Shown here one piece after another: positions 9,426-18,141 of a DNA stretch of 30,320 nt. This DNA is from DATBRG01 sp036560445 (GTDB lineage Bacteria > Pseudomonadota > Gammaproteobacteria > Burkholderiales > Methylophilaceae). Position 1 is the first letter of the stretch; each line of letters starts with the position of its first letter. A program made the position numbers and the translations under genes. The stretch spans positions 1-30,320 of the forward strand of contig DATBRG010000010.1 of assembly GCA_036560445.1 (NCBI GenBank), read 5' to 3'. The notes below the pieces were generated by a model that searched no databases, was not told the origin of the DNA, and saw nothing but the letters and a program-made list of their open reading frames with translations.

Positions 9426-9817
9426 GACGTGCCTTGAGATTTTGGTTGAGTAGGTAGGAATTTGCCGATATCGGCAACGAACGAGTCTGGATTGATTGGT
9501 TTTTCGATGTAGCCATTGCAACCGGCTTCCAGTGACTTTTCGCGGTCGCCAACCATGGCATATGAGGTAACGGCAACGATAGGGGTAGCGTTCAACTGTG
9601 CTATAGCGCGTAGGGCGCGGGCAACAGCGTAGCCGTCCATGCCCGGCAACTGTATATCCAGCAGAATAAGGTCAGGATGCATATTTTTGGCAAGCTCAAT
9701 TCCGCTCGGGCCATCAAATGCCGACGTTACTGCATAACCATGCTGCTCCAGCAAGAAAGTTGCAAGATAGCGATTTTGCTCGTTGTCTTCGATCATTAGA
9801 ATGTTATGGCTCATCAT
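9422..9817 (-). CDS. Single-domain response regulator (CheY/DivK-like receiver)
   Basis: A 131-residue stand-alone receiver. Acidic residues E10/D11 near the N-terminus, phospho-acceptor D54 in DLILLDIQLPGMDGY, the switch Thr in AVTSYA and the Lys in YIEKPINP are all present. It has no output domain. The sequence PGMDGYAVARALRA and the loop after AVTSYAM resemble DivK-type receivers. The start ATG (9817) overlaps the kinase stop codon (ATGATG junction), and the gene overlaps the next one by 4 bp, so kinase, receiver and REC-GGDEF-EAL are translated together. It may be a phosphate shuttle or a competitor for the kinase. The partner assignment is inferred from the operon. Confidence 0.93.
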   Translation of the reverse strand: MMSHNILMIEDNEQNRYLATFLLEQHGYAVTSAFDGPSGIELAKNMHPDLILLDIQLPGMDGYAVARALRAIAQLNATPIVAVTSYAMVGDREKSLEAGCNGYIEKPINPDSFVADIGKFLPTQPKSQGTS

Positions 9818-12732
9818 TTGCCGACCGTCAAATTGAGTGGGAGGATAACAGTGAACTCACTGCCTTTCGACCATACACTACTGGCCGATACCTCACCGCC
9901 CATCAGTGAGGCAAGCTTACGACATATAGCCAAGCCTAACCCAGTGCCCTCATGCTGGCGTGTGAGACCTGAGTCAACCTGATGAAACGGTTGGAATAAG
10001 TCCTTCAGATCTTCCGGCCTAATGCCCATTCCTGTATCCCTTATCCGGCAACATACCGCAGACTGGGGTGAAACACCATCGGGGCAGAAATCGTTTACCT
10101 TCTCGGCGAGCAATGTAACGCTGCCATGTTCGGTAAATTTGATGGCATTGTTAAGCAGGTTGATAAGTATTTGTTCGAAGCGCCTGCGGTCACTCACTAT
10201 CTCACCAATATCGTCGGCCATTGATATGGAGACCGCGAGTTTTTTCTTTTCTGCCAGTGGTTTGACTAAAGCTATTACTCGTTCTATAGATTCACGCAGA
10301 TCGAACGGGTCGGCACGTACATCAAGCTGGCCAGCCTCTATCTTGGAAATATCCAGTACATCATTAATCAATTCCAGCAAGTGCTTGGCACTGCCCCTTA
10401 CCATGCCTAGCTGCTTGGTTTGCTCCGGATTTAGTGGGCCTGCAAGCCCCTGCAGTATGATGCCGGTGAAACCGATAATTGAATTAAGTGGCGTGCGAAA
10501 TTCGTGTGACATGGTAGCCAGAAAGGCAGATTTGATCTTGTCTGCGGCTTCCGCGCGAACGAGGGCATCATTCAGCTCTTCAGTACGTTCCTCCACCCGA
10601 TGTTCCAGGGTGGCATTCAGTTCCTGGATTTCCTTCTCAGCCTGGCGTTGTTCAGTGATATCTGTCCCAATACTCAGTATCTCGAGAATTTTTCCGTGCT
10701 GGTCGCTGACGAATTTATTGGTCCAGGCTATCCAGACGCGCTCGCCATTACGACGGATATTTTCGTTAACATTCTGTTCGTGTTTTTTGGGATTGGCGCA
10801 AATCTCTTCCATGAGCAACTGTAGGTCTCGCCCATCGCTATCACTTGGGGGCACTAGGGTATCGATCACATGGCGCCCAATGATTTCCTCCTGGGTATAG
10901 CCAAAAAACTTTTGCCCAAACTCATTAAGGAATGTAATCCTGCCTGCCGCATCCCAACGCAGGATAATACTGTTGGCCAGCTCTACGAGTTCGCGGTATT
11001 TTTGTTCGCTACTGGCCAGCCTGTCTTCAGCCAGCTTGCGTACCGTGATATCTTCAATCATGGCGATATGTTGTCTATGCTCGCTAGATTCATCCCAGAG
11101 CGGGACGCAGGTCAGATTAACCCAAACAATAGAGCCATCTTTGCGTATCAGGCGTTTTTCCATCTGGAAAGCTTGCAGTTCGCCATTATGTAAGCGCCGC
11201 ATATTATCCAGGTCATTCTTAATATCATCAGGGTGAGTGATTCTCATAAAATCCATCTCAAGCATTTCTTTCACGCTGTAAGCTACAATTTTGCTGTACT
11301 GCGGATTCATATTGAGAAACCGGCCTGTGGTCGAATCTATGACGGCAATTCCCAAAGGCGCTTGCTCGAACAGTGCGCGCAATTTCTTTTCGCTCTCATG
11401 CGAGGCTTCTTCAGCCAATATGCGTTCGGTAATATTAATGCCCACCCCAACCAGACATTCCACACCGTTAAACAAAACTTTGCGGCCGGTAAAGAAATGT
11501 GGATGCGCCTTACCATCTTTGGATATCAAGCAGGCTTCTACAGATGACTCGCCCTTTTTAAAGACTTCACCTATACGTTCAGTGAGCATGGATTTCTCAT
11601 TGGGGGAGAAAAAGTCCAGCGGGTGCATGCTTTTGATTTCCTGGCCGGAATAGCCTGATACTGTCTCGAAATTTTTGTTCCAGCGTAGAAACTTCCCTTT
11701 GTTATCATAGAAATACAATATGCCAGGCATGCTCTCTATCATCGTCTCTGAGAAGAGTTTCTCGTTATCTGCATAAGCCTGTGCTTTTTTACGTTCCTCT
11801 TCGCGGATCATGTTGTCCAGCGCAAAAGAGATATCAATGGCGGCTTCTTCGAGCAGGGCAATTTCTTTGTCATGGAAGAAAAACGCTTTATCAGCATATA
11901 CACTGAGTATGCCGCTGACCTTGCCTTTTTCCCGGATTGGAAAAGCCGCTGAGGCGTGGAAGCCCCGCTTGAGGATATGGTCACGCCATAACAGCGTATT
12001 TGGATCATGCTGCATATCATTGCTGATATAAGGCTTACCACTGCGGAAGGCTATTCCGGATGGGCCCTGACCCTCAGGCCTCTCGTCTGTATAGACTTTA
12101 ATGGTGCTGATATATTTATCCACGTCACCGTAATCGGCAAGAGGCACAAGTTGTCGTGTTTCGGGGTCATGCCAGCCGATCCATGCCATATGGAATCCAC
12201 CATACTTGACAAGAACCTGGCAAATTTTATGGAACAGGTCATTACGTGTGGGCATCCACACAATAGCTTGATTAATCTGACTTAAGGCAGCGTACAACCT
12301 GGTTAGTCGAGAAATTTCCTGATCACGCGCCAGACGTTTGCTGATGTCGTGCACCATTCCCAGCAAATTACCGTCCGGCATGGTAGTGGCGAATACTTCT
12401 GCCTCGAACACAGAGCCATCTTTACGCAGGAATTGCCATTGTCTTTGGTAATCAGCGCTAGCTTTGATCTCGTCTAGCGCTGCTTCGATATGCTGGATTT
12501 CTGAAGGGGCAACAATCTTCGATGCATGCATGCCGATTAATTCTTCACGGCTGTAGCCCAGCATTTTGCACATACTGGGATTGGCGTCCAGATAGTAGCT
12601 TTCACCATTGGCAAGCAGAATACCGTAAGGCGCATACTCAAACAGTGTACGGTAGCGTTCCTCGCTCACATCTGGATGGAGGCTGCTATTTGCACCACTG
12701 CTTGATATGCCCTTAACGTGACTAGTTTTCAC
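9814..12732 (-). CDS. Soluble multi-PAS/GAF sensor histidine kinase
   Basis: A 972-residue kinase without predictable membrane segments, so a cytoplasmic sensor. Domain order: PAS about 24-135, GAF about 150-310, PAS about 323-440, PAS about 449-568, PAS about 575-695, a short coiled coil (about 697-730), HisKA with phospho-acceptor H743 (ATMSHEFRTPLNSIIGF), and HATPase about 845-968 with N box (LLNNAIKFTEHG), G1 (DTGMGI) and G2 (GTGLGLAICRKL). There is no C-terminal receiver; the receiver is the next, overlapping gene. The start is GTG 12732 and has no good ribosome site, so the first residues are uncertain; no Met follows in frame before residue 54. The PAS domains lack an obvious heme or FMN motif, so the ligand is unknown. 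A promoter lies about 55-85 nt upstream. Confidence 0.93.
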   Translation of the reverse strand: MKTSHVKGISSSGANSSLHPDVSEERYRTLFEYAPYGILLANGESYYLDANPSMCKMLGYSREELIGMHASKIVAPSEIQHIEAALDEIKASADYQRQWQFLRKDGSVFEAEVFATTMPDGNLLGMVHDISKRLARDQEISRLTRLYAALSQINQAIVWMPTRNDLFHKICQVLVKYGGFHMAWIGWHDPETRQLVPLADYGDVDKYISTIKVYTDERPEGQGPSGIAFRSGKPYISNDMQHDPNTLLWRDHILKRGFHASAAFPIREKGKVSGILSVYADKAFFFHDKEIALLEEAAIDISFALDNMIREEERKKAQAYADNEKLFSETMIESMPGILYFYDNKGKFLRWNKNFETVSGYSGQEIKSMHPLDFFSPNEKSMLTERIGEVFKKGESSVEACLISKDGKAHPHFFTGRKVLFNGVECLVGVGINITERILAEEASHESEKKLRALFEQAPLGIAVIDSTTGRFLNMNPQYSKIVAYSVKEMLEMDFMRITHPDDIKNDLDNMRRLHNGELQAFQMEKRLIRKDGSIVWVNLTCVPLWDESSEHRQHIAMIEDITVRKLAEDRLASSEQKYRELVELANSIILRWDAAGRITFLNEFGQKFFGYTQEEIIGRHVIDTLVPPSDSDGRDLQLLMEEICANPKKHEQNVNENIRRNGERVWIAWTNKFVSDQHGKILEILSIGTDITEQRQAEKEIQELNATLEHRVEERTEELNDALVRAEAADKIKSAFLATMSHEFRTPLNSIIGFTGIILQGLAGPLNPEQTKQLGMVRGSAKHLLELINDVLDISKIEAGQLDVRADPFDLRESIERVIALVKPLAEKKKLAVSISMADDIGEIVSDRRRFEQILINLLNNAIKFTEHGSVTLLAEKVNDFCPDGVSPQSAVCCRIRDTGMGIRPEDLKDLFQPFHQVDSGLTRQHEGTGLGLAICRKLASLMGGEVSASSVWSKGSEFTVILPLNLTVGK

Positions 12733-12786
12733 AATGATTAGTCTTTTCGCCCCTGGAATCCTGACAACTATATATAAAACAATGTT

Positions 12787-12815
12787 TTTATACTAAATGC
12801 CGATAAGAATACCAA
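12787..12815 (-). promoter_or_regulatory. Candidate sigma-70 promoter for the kinase/c-di-GMP (and perhaps efflux) operon
   Basis: On the minus strand, TTGGTA (12815-12810), a 17-nt spacer and TATAAA (12792-12787) lie in the 164-bp gap between glmM and the kinase gene. Transcription would start near 12780, giving a leader of about 50 nt before GTG 12732. The next TATATA a few bases on could be a second -10. Seen in sequence; activity is inferred. Confidence 0.55.
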
Positions 12816-12896
12816 TCCTGATGCTGTTCTTTACCTACTAGCTGTTCTTAATATCTCCGTTACTAATCTAGAGCTGATGGTTAAATTAGCTCGCAT

Positions 12897-14264
12897 TTAT
12901 TTGCTGGAGGCTGCGGCCGCCTCTACCGCCGTTGCAATGCGCTCTGCCAGGCCCTGTACTTGCTCTCGTGAACGGCCTTCTACCATCACCCGAATTTTTG
13001 GCTCGGTACCAGAAGGTCTCAATAGCACACGGCCACTGCCGTTCAATTCCCGCTCAGCAGCTTTTACCGATGCCTGTACAGTAGGGTTGTTATCCAGATT
13101 GATACGTGCTTTTACTTTCACGTTAATCAACACCTGTGGATAAAGGTTAAGCTTGGAACCTACTTCTACCAGGCTTTGTTTGCTTTCACACAAGGCGTGC
13201 AGTACTTGCAGAGCGGCAATAATTGCGTCGCCACTACTATGCTTATCCAAGCACAAAATATGGCCTGAATTCTCACCACCCAGTTGCCAGTTCTGCTTAT
13301 TAAGCAACTCCAATACATAACGGTCACCCACCTTGGCGCGTACGAAAGGAATCTGCGCTGCAGCGAATGCATGCTCCAAGGCCAGATTGGTCATCAGTGT
13401 GCCGACTACGCCACCCACCAGCCTTTGCTGTTGCTGGCGGTGCATGGCAATAATGTAAAGTAGTTGGTCGCCATCCAGCAGTTGGCCTTGACTATCCACC
13501 ATCATCACACGGTCACCATCACCATCGAAAGCAATACCCAGATCAGCTTGATGTTCGACTACTGACTTGCGTAGCGCTTGCGGATGCGTGGAACCAGACT
13601 CGTGGTTGATATTAAGACCATCTGGCTGGTTGCCTATGCTGATGATCTCGGCCCCCAGTTCGTGAAACACTGGTGGGGCTACGTGATAGGTAGCGCCATG
13701 GGCACAATCCAGCACAATCTTGAGGCCTCGCAAATCCAATGCATTAGGGAAAGTACTTTTACAGAATTCGATATAACGGCCAGCAGCATCATTGATACGC
13801 CTGGCCTTGCCTAGCATAGCTGAAGACATCACTGACATCGGCTTGTCGAGTTCGGCCTCAATGGCATGCTCGATAGCATCCGGCAGCTTGGCGCCCTCGG
13901 CCGAGAAGAACTTGATGCCATTATCCTCGAACGGATTATGCGAGGCCGAAATAACAATACCCGCCTGTGCACGTAAAGCCCGGGTGAGGTAAGCCACTGC
14001 GGGCGTAGGCATCGGTCCGGTAAGTAATACATCTACACCAGCAGCAGAGAGCCCCGCCTGCAAGGCAGATTCCAGCATATAACCCGAGATACGTGTATCT
14101 TTACCAATCACCACTGAAGGGTGCGCCCCAGCTGCCAGATGGCAATCAATACCAGCCAGGACCCTACCAGCAGCATAGCCCAGACGCATCATGAAATCTG
14201 GCGTGATAGGCGCTTCACCTACACGACCACGGATGCCATCGGTACCAAAATATTTTTTACTCAT
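12897..14264 (-). CDS. glmM: Phosphoglucosamine mutase
   Basis: Converts glucosamine-6-phosphate to glucosamine-1-phosphate, a step to UDP-GlcNAc for peptidoglycan and lipid A; cytoplasmic. It has 455 residues, slightly above the usual 445-450. It opens with the typical MSKKYFGTDGIRGRVGE. The phosphoserine loop is VISASHNPFEDNG, with S108 as the phosphorylated serine. The magnesium loop is DGDGDR (about 247-252), the sugar loop GGENSGH, and the phosphate-binding loop RPSGTEPKIRVMVEG near the C-terminus. The start ATG has little Shine-Dalgarno signal and lies 17 nt after folP, so translational coupling is likely. The folP-glmM pair behind ftsH is the common proteobacterial order. Confidence 0.98.
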   Translation of the reverse strand: MSKKYFGTDGIRGRVGEAPITPDFMMRLGYAAGRVLAGIDCHLAAGAHPSVVIGKDTRISGYMLESALQAGLSAAGVDVLLTGPMPTPAVAYLTRALRAQAGIVISASHNPFEDNGIKFFSAEGAKLPDAIEHAIEAELDKPMSVMSSAMLGKARRINDAAGRYIEFCKSTFPNALDLRGLKIVLDCAHGATYHVAPPVFHELGAEIISIGNQPDGLNINHESGSTHPQALRKSVVEHQADLGIAFDGDGDRVMMVDSQGQLLDGDQLLYIIAMHRQQQQRLVGGVVGTLMTNLALEHAFAAAQIPFVRAKVGDRYVLELLNKQNWQLGGENSGHILCLDKHSSGDAIIAALQVLHALCESKQSLVEVGSKLNLYPQVLINVKVKARINLDNNPTVQASVKAAERELNGSGRVLLRPSGTEPKIRVMVEGRSREQVQGLAERIATAVEAAAASSK

Positions 14265-14281
14265 TTTTTAATTGTTCTGTC

Positions 14282-15106
14282 TTAATTAAGAACTGCGTAA
14301 ACAACTTTCAATGCATCCGCTGTCGCTTTTACATCATGCACACGGATGATTCTAGCGCCTTTCATGGCAGATATCACGGAAGCAGCAAGACTGGCATGTA
14401 AACGCACATAAACATCGCCGCCGATAATCTGCCCTAGAACAGATTTGCGCGACAACCCAACCAGCAGTGGTCGGCCCAAATCAGCAATGCTCTCTAAATC
14501 CTGCAATAGCGCCAGGTTGTGCACCGTACGTTTGCCAAAGCCGAAACCCGGATCCAGTACAATACGCTCGGCTGCTATACCTGCCGTCTGAGCCACTTCC
14601 AAACGCCCGAGCAAGAAGGCTTTTACCTCAGTCACTACGTCCTGATATTGGGGATTATCCTGCATGGTCTTTGGCGTGCCCTGCATATGCATAAGGCAAA
14701 CACCCACGTTACTCTGCGCTACTATTTCTATAGCATCTGGTTCCTGCAATGCACGTACATCATTGACAATATCGGCGCCTGCGGCAATGGCCGCGCGCAT
14801 GACCTGCGGATTGTAGGTGTCTATGGACAAAGGAACCTTGGCAAATTTGGATAAAGCCTCAATCACCGGAACTACGCGCCTCAGTTCTTCATCCAGACTG
14901 ACAGGCGTCGAGCCGGGGCGCGTGGATTCACCGCCTATATCGAGGATATCTGCCCCCTCAGCTATTAGCTGCAACCCGTGCTCAACCGCCTTCTCAGTGG
15001 ATTCATATTTGCCGCCATCAGAAAATGAATCCGGCGTCACATTGACGATGCCCATCACGTGCGGGCGTGCGAGGTCTAGCTGATATTTGCCACAGGTAAA
15101 AATCAT
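14282..15106 (-). CDS. folP: Dihydropteroate synthase
   Basis: Condenses 4-aminobenzoate with 7,8-dihydropterin pyrophosphate in folate synthesis; it is the sulfonamide target. It has 274 residues, the normal length. TIM-barrel signature loops are visible: GIVNVTPDSFSDGG (about 19-32), GGESTRPGS (58-66), SIDTYNP, NDV, LDPGFGFGK, GLSRKS and IRVHDV. No insertion resembling Sul-type resistance enzymes is seen near the SRKS loop. The start ATG 15106 has only a weak GAG signal and sits 20 nt after the U-tract of the ftsH terminator. The sequence GATAAT ends 6 nt before the ATG, so a leaderless transcript is conceivable. glmM follows after 17 nt. Confidence 0.98.
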   Translation of the reverse strand: MIFTCGKYQLDLARPHVMGIVNVTPDSFSDGGKYESTEKAVEHGLQLIAEGADILDIGGESTRPGSTPVSLDEELRRVVPVIEALSKFAKVPLSIDTYNPQVMRAAIAAGADIVNDVRALQEPDAIEIVAQSNVGVCLMHMQGTPKTMQDNPQYQDVVTEVKAFLLGRLEVAQTAGIAAERIVLDPGFGFGKRTVHNLALLQDLESIADLGRPLLVGLSRKSVLGQIIGGDVYVRLHASLAASVISAMKGARIIRVHDVKATADALKVVYAVLN

Positions 15107-15126
15107 ATTCTCATTATCAGTCAGTC

Positions 15127-15183
15127 AAAAAAACAGGCCACTTGTAGCAGAGAGTTTACAACGCTCTCCACTGCAAGTGGCCT
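15127..15183 (-). terminator. Intrinsic terminator after ftsH
   Basis: Read on the minus strand, 15183-15164 pairs with 15154-15135 (17 of 20 positions match, core GGCCACTTG/CAAGTGGCC), with a 9-nt loop, followed directly by seven T (15133-15127). It lies 22 nt after the ftsH stop codon, and its T-run ends 20 nt before the folP start. Confidence 0.9.
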
Positions 15184-15205
15184 ATCTTTAACTATTTACG
15201 ACTGA

Positions 15206-17095
15206 TCAGGATTTGGTAGCAGGTTGTGGCGTAGGTGCTGCGCTAGATCCTGAGCTACCGGCATCGCGCGAGGCCTTATTGCTTGCCTGGCTTGGCTTGG
15301 GCGCACGTGGTGGCAAACCGGCCATGATGTCGTCAATCTGTTCAGCATCAATGGTTTCCCATTCCAGTAGCGCAGCCACCATGGCTTCTACCTTATCGCG
15401 ATGAGTTTCAATCAACTTGCGCGCGACACTATACTGCTCATCCAGGATGCGACGAATCTCGGCATCAACCTTCTGCTGTGTGGCTTCGGATACTGTCTTC
15501 GATGACATATTACCGAAGAAAGAATCCTGGTCGCTACCAGCGTAAACCATGGTACCGAGCTTGTCTGACATGCCATATTTGGTCACCATGTCACGCGCCA
15601 GCTTGGTTGCACGCTCAAAGTCATTCGAGGCGCCAGTGGACATCTGGTTCATGAATACTTCCTCAGCAATGCGGCCACCGAACAGAATGGAGATTTCTTC
15701 CAGCATCTTGTCGCGGTAATTGCTGATGCGGTCGTGTTCAGGTAATTGCCAGGTCAGGCCCAGCGCCCAGCCGCGCGGCATGATAGTCACCTTATGCACT
15801 GGGTCAGCTTTGGGCAGTAACTTGGCTACTACCGCATGGCCAGATTCGTGGTATGCCGTATTGCGACGCTCTTCCTCACGCATCACCATAGAAGTCCGCT
15901 CAGGACCCATGAATATCTTGTCCTTGGCATCTTCAAAGTCAGACATATCTACCGTGCGTTTATTACGGCGTGCGGCAAACAGCGCGGCCTCATTTACCAG
16001 GTTGGCCAGATCGGCACCTGAGAAGCCTGGCGTACCGCGTGCGAGAATATCGGCCTTCACGTCGGCATCGATTGGCACTTTGCGCATATGCACCAGCAGA
16101 ATTTGTTCACGGCCACGGATATCCGGCAGGCCCACCATGACTTGGCGGTCGAAACGTCCGGGACGCAGCAAAGCTTTGTCTAGCACGTCAGCACGGTTGG
16201 TAGCAGCAATGACAATGACACCAGAATTCGCTTCAAAACCATCCAACTCAACCAATAGCTGATTCAGAGTCTGTTCGCGTTCGTCATTTCCACCGCCAGT
16301 ACCTGCACCACGATGACGACCAACTGCATCAATTTCATCAATGAAGATGATGCAAGGCGAGCTTTTCTTGGCTTGCTCAAACATGTCACGTACGCGCGCA
16401 GCACCCACACCGACAAACATTTCTACGAAGTCGGAACCGGAAATAGTGAAGAATGGCACCTTGGCTTCGCCAGCAATAGCCTTGGCCAGCAAGGTCTTGC
16501 CTGTACCTGGAGGGCCTACCATAAGTACGCCACGTGGGATTCGGCCACCAAGCTTCTGGAACTTACCGGGGTCACGCAAGAACTCGACCAGTTCGGCCAC
16601 TTCTTCCTTCGCCTCATCGCAACCGGCGACATCGGCAAAAGTAATTTGGTTGGAGCTCTCATCAAGCTGACGTGCCTTGCTCTTGCCAAATGAGAACGCA
16701 CCACCCTTGCCACCGCCTTGCATCTGGCGCATAAAGAATATCCAGACACCGATCAGCAATATCATGGGGAACCATGAAACAAAAATGTTCATTAGCAACG
16801 AAGGCTCTTCGTCCGGCTTGGCTTCAACTGTTACATTGTTTTTGAGCAGATCGGAAACCAACCATGGATCAGAAGGCGCATAGGTGTTGAATTTTTTGCC
16901 TTCAGAAGTAACGCCTCGCAATACACGGCCATCAATCGTGACCTTGGCAATCTGTCCTTGTTTTACCTGCTCCAGGAATTGTGAGTAAACGACCTGGCCA
17001 TCAGCCACACTTTTATTGCTGAACTGATTGAATACAGTCATCAGCACCAGTGCCACAATGAGCCAGATAGCAATGTTCTTTACAATATTGTTCAA
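15206..17095 (-). CDS. ftsH: ATP-dependent zinc metalloprotease FtsH
   Basis: Membrane-anchored AAA+ protease that degrades misfolded and regulatory proteins. It has 629 residues. TM1 is at about 8-24; a periplasmic domain follows; TM2 is at about 102-122. Walker A GPPGTGKT is at 194-201, Walker B IIFIDEID at 249-256, the second region of homology (ATNRADVLDKALLRPGRFD) at 298-316, and zinc-site HESGH at 416-420. The C-terminal tail is Ser/Ala/Pro/Lys-rich and low in complexity. The start codon is TTG 17095, with AAGGAA about 7 nt upstream; the encoded start MNNIVKNIAIW matches the usual betaproteobacterial N-terminus and no ATG fits. It follows rlmE by 96 bp, the conserved rlmE-ftsH arrangement, and ends at a strong terminator. 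Confidence 0.98.
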   Translation of the reverse strand: MNNIVKNIAIWLIVALVLMTVFNQFSNKSVADGQVVYSQFLEQVKQGQIAKVTIDGRVLRGVTSEGKKFNTYAPSDPWLVSDLLKNNVTVEAKPDEEPSLLMNIFVSWFPMILLIGVWIFFMRQMQGGGKGGAFSFGKSKARQLDESSNQITFADVAGCDEAKEEVAELVEFLRDPGKFQKLGGRIPRGVLMVGPPGTGKTLLAKAIAGEAKVPFFTISGSDFVEMFVGVGAARVRDMFEQAKKSSPCIIFIDEIDAVGRHRGAGTGGGNDEREQTLNQLLVELDGFEANSGVIVIAATNRADVLDKALLRPGRFDRQVMVGLPDIRGREQILLVHMRKVPIDADVKADILARGTPGFSGADLANLVNEAALFAARRNKRTVDMSDFEDAKDKIFMGPERTSMVMREEERRNTAYHESGHAVVAKLLPKADPVHKVTIMPRGWALGLTWQLPEHDRISNYRDKMLEEISILFGGRIAEEVFMNQMSTGASNDFERATKLARDMVTKYGMSDKLGTMVYAGSDQDSFFGNMSSKTVSEATQQKVDAEIRRILDEQYSVARKLIETHRDKVEAMVAALLEWETIDAEQIDDIMAGLPPRAPKPSQASNKASRDAGSSGSSAAPTPQPATKS

Positions 17096-17191
17096 AATCC
17101 CGTTCCTTATTTAATGGGACTGCATAGTTAATTCTAAACTTATTTTTACTTTGTTGCCGTAATCTATAATTATCAGGCTCATAGTCAAAAT

Positions 17192-17812
17192 TTATATGCG
17201 GCGATTGAGGCCCAGCAGGTAGGTTTCACTGCTACGGTCACGTGAGGCCTTGGGTTTGCGTGTAACGACCTTTTTAAAACCAGTACGCATGCTACGCACA
17301 ATCTCGTCAAACCCCGAGCCAATGAAAACTTTGACCAGGAAATTACCCTCCGGTTTCAACCATTTCAGACTGAACTCCAACGCCAGCTCGGTCAAATAAG
17401 CAGCATTCGCCTGATCTACCACACTGATGCCAGATATATTGGGGGCCATATCGGCGATTACAAGGTCTACGGTTTTGCCTGCCAGCTTTTCTTCCAACTG
17501 CTTGAGGACGACATCTTCACGAAAATCCCCCTGGATGAAATCCACACCAGGAATTGGCTGCATTTCCAGTAAATCCAGTGCGATGACTCGGCCTTTGCCC
17601 TGCAAGCGCTGCATAGCCACCTGTGACCAGCTACCCGGGGTGGCGCCAAGATCAACAACAGTCATGCCAGGCTTAATCAGATGATCCTTGTCATCTATCT
17701 CCATGAGCTTATAAGCTGCACGGGCACGATAGCCATCGCGCTGCGCGCGCTTAACAAATTCATCATTAAGATGCTCCTGCATCCAAGCTTTGCTGGTCGG
17801 TCTGCGTTTCAT
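17192..17812 (-). CDS. rlmE: 23S rRNA 2'-O-methyltransferase RlmE (FtsJ/RrmJ)
   Basis: SAM-dependent enzyme that methylates the 2'-O of U2552 in the A-loop of 23S rRNA, a late 50S assembly step. I choose ATG 17812 (206 residues, MKRRPTSKAW), which fits the family (E. coli 209). An upstream ATG at 17857 would add 15 residues and overlap the divergent yhbY start. The catalytic K-D-K-E tetrad is visible as K35, D121, K161 and E196, each three before the E. coli positions 38/124/164/199. The SAM motif VVDLGATPGSWSQ is at about 52-64. Divergent from yhbY with 35 bp between starts; ftsH follows. Confidence 0.97.
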   Translation of the reverse strand: MKRRPTSKAWMQEHLNDEFVKRAQRDGYRARAAYKLMEIDDKDHLIKPGMTVVDLGATPGSWSQVAMQRLQGKGRVIALDLLEMQPIPGVDFIQGDFREDVVLKQLEEKLAGKTVDLVIADMAPNISGISVVDQANAAYLTELALEFSLKWLKPEGNFLVKVFIGSGFDEIVRSMRTGFKKVVTRKPKASRDRSSETYLLGLNRRI

Positions 17813-17847
17813 CTGATAAACTGCGAGCCTTTTCGAATCAATGACAT

Positions 17848-18141
17848 ATGACCACACTTAACTCAAAACAAATCAGCCATCTACGCGCCTTGGGGCATAA
17901 ACTAAACCCGGTAGTCATGATAGGCAACAATGGCCTCAGCGAGAAAGTACTGCACGAAATCGAAGTTAGTTTGAAAGCCCACGAGCTAATTAAAATCAAA
18001 GTATTTAGTGATGAAAGAGAAACGCGCGTTCAAATGCTGGCAGAAATATGCAATAAGACCGGCGCCACCGCCGTGCACCATATCGGCAAACAGCTTCTGG
18101 TTTATCGCCGGGCCGATAAGCCCAAGATTATCTTGCCTTAA
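17848..18141 (+). CDS. yhbY: CRM-domain RNA-binding protein YhbY (50S subunit assembly)
   Basis: A 97-residue single CRM-domain protein that binds pre-50S ribosomal particles. The fold is marked by LNSKQISHLRALGHKLNPVV at the start, the GxxG loop GNNGLSE, the helix LHEIEVSLKAHELIKIKV, and the end IGKQLLVYRR. The length equals E. coli YhbY. It is one of few plus-strand genes here, lying divergent from rlmE with 35 bp between starts, as in many proteobacteria. There is no convincing Shine-Dalgarno before ATG 17848. Its last 14 bp overlap the 3' end of the convergent DUF4149-like gene. Any promoter must lie within the rlmE 5' region. Confidence 0.96.
   Translation: MTTLNSKQISHLRALGHKLNPVVMIGNNGLSEKVLHEIEVSLKAHELIKIKVFSDERETRVQMLAEICNKTGATAVHHIGKQLLVYRRADKPKIILP

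Noticed and set aside
10022..10900. 292-codon plus-strand frame inside the histidine kinase gene
   Set aside because: Ser/Arg-rich antisense shadow of conserved PAS, HisKA and HATPase domains.
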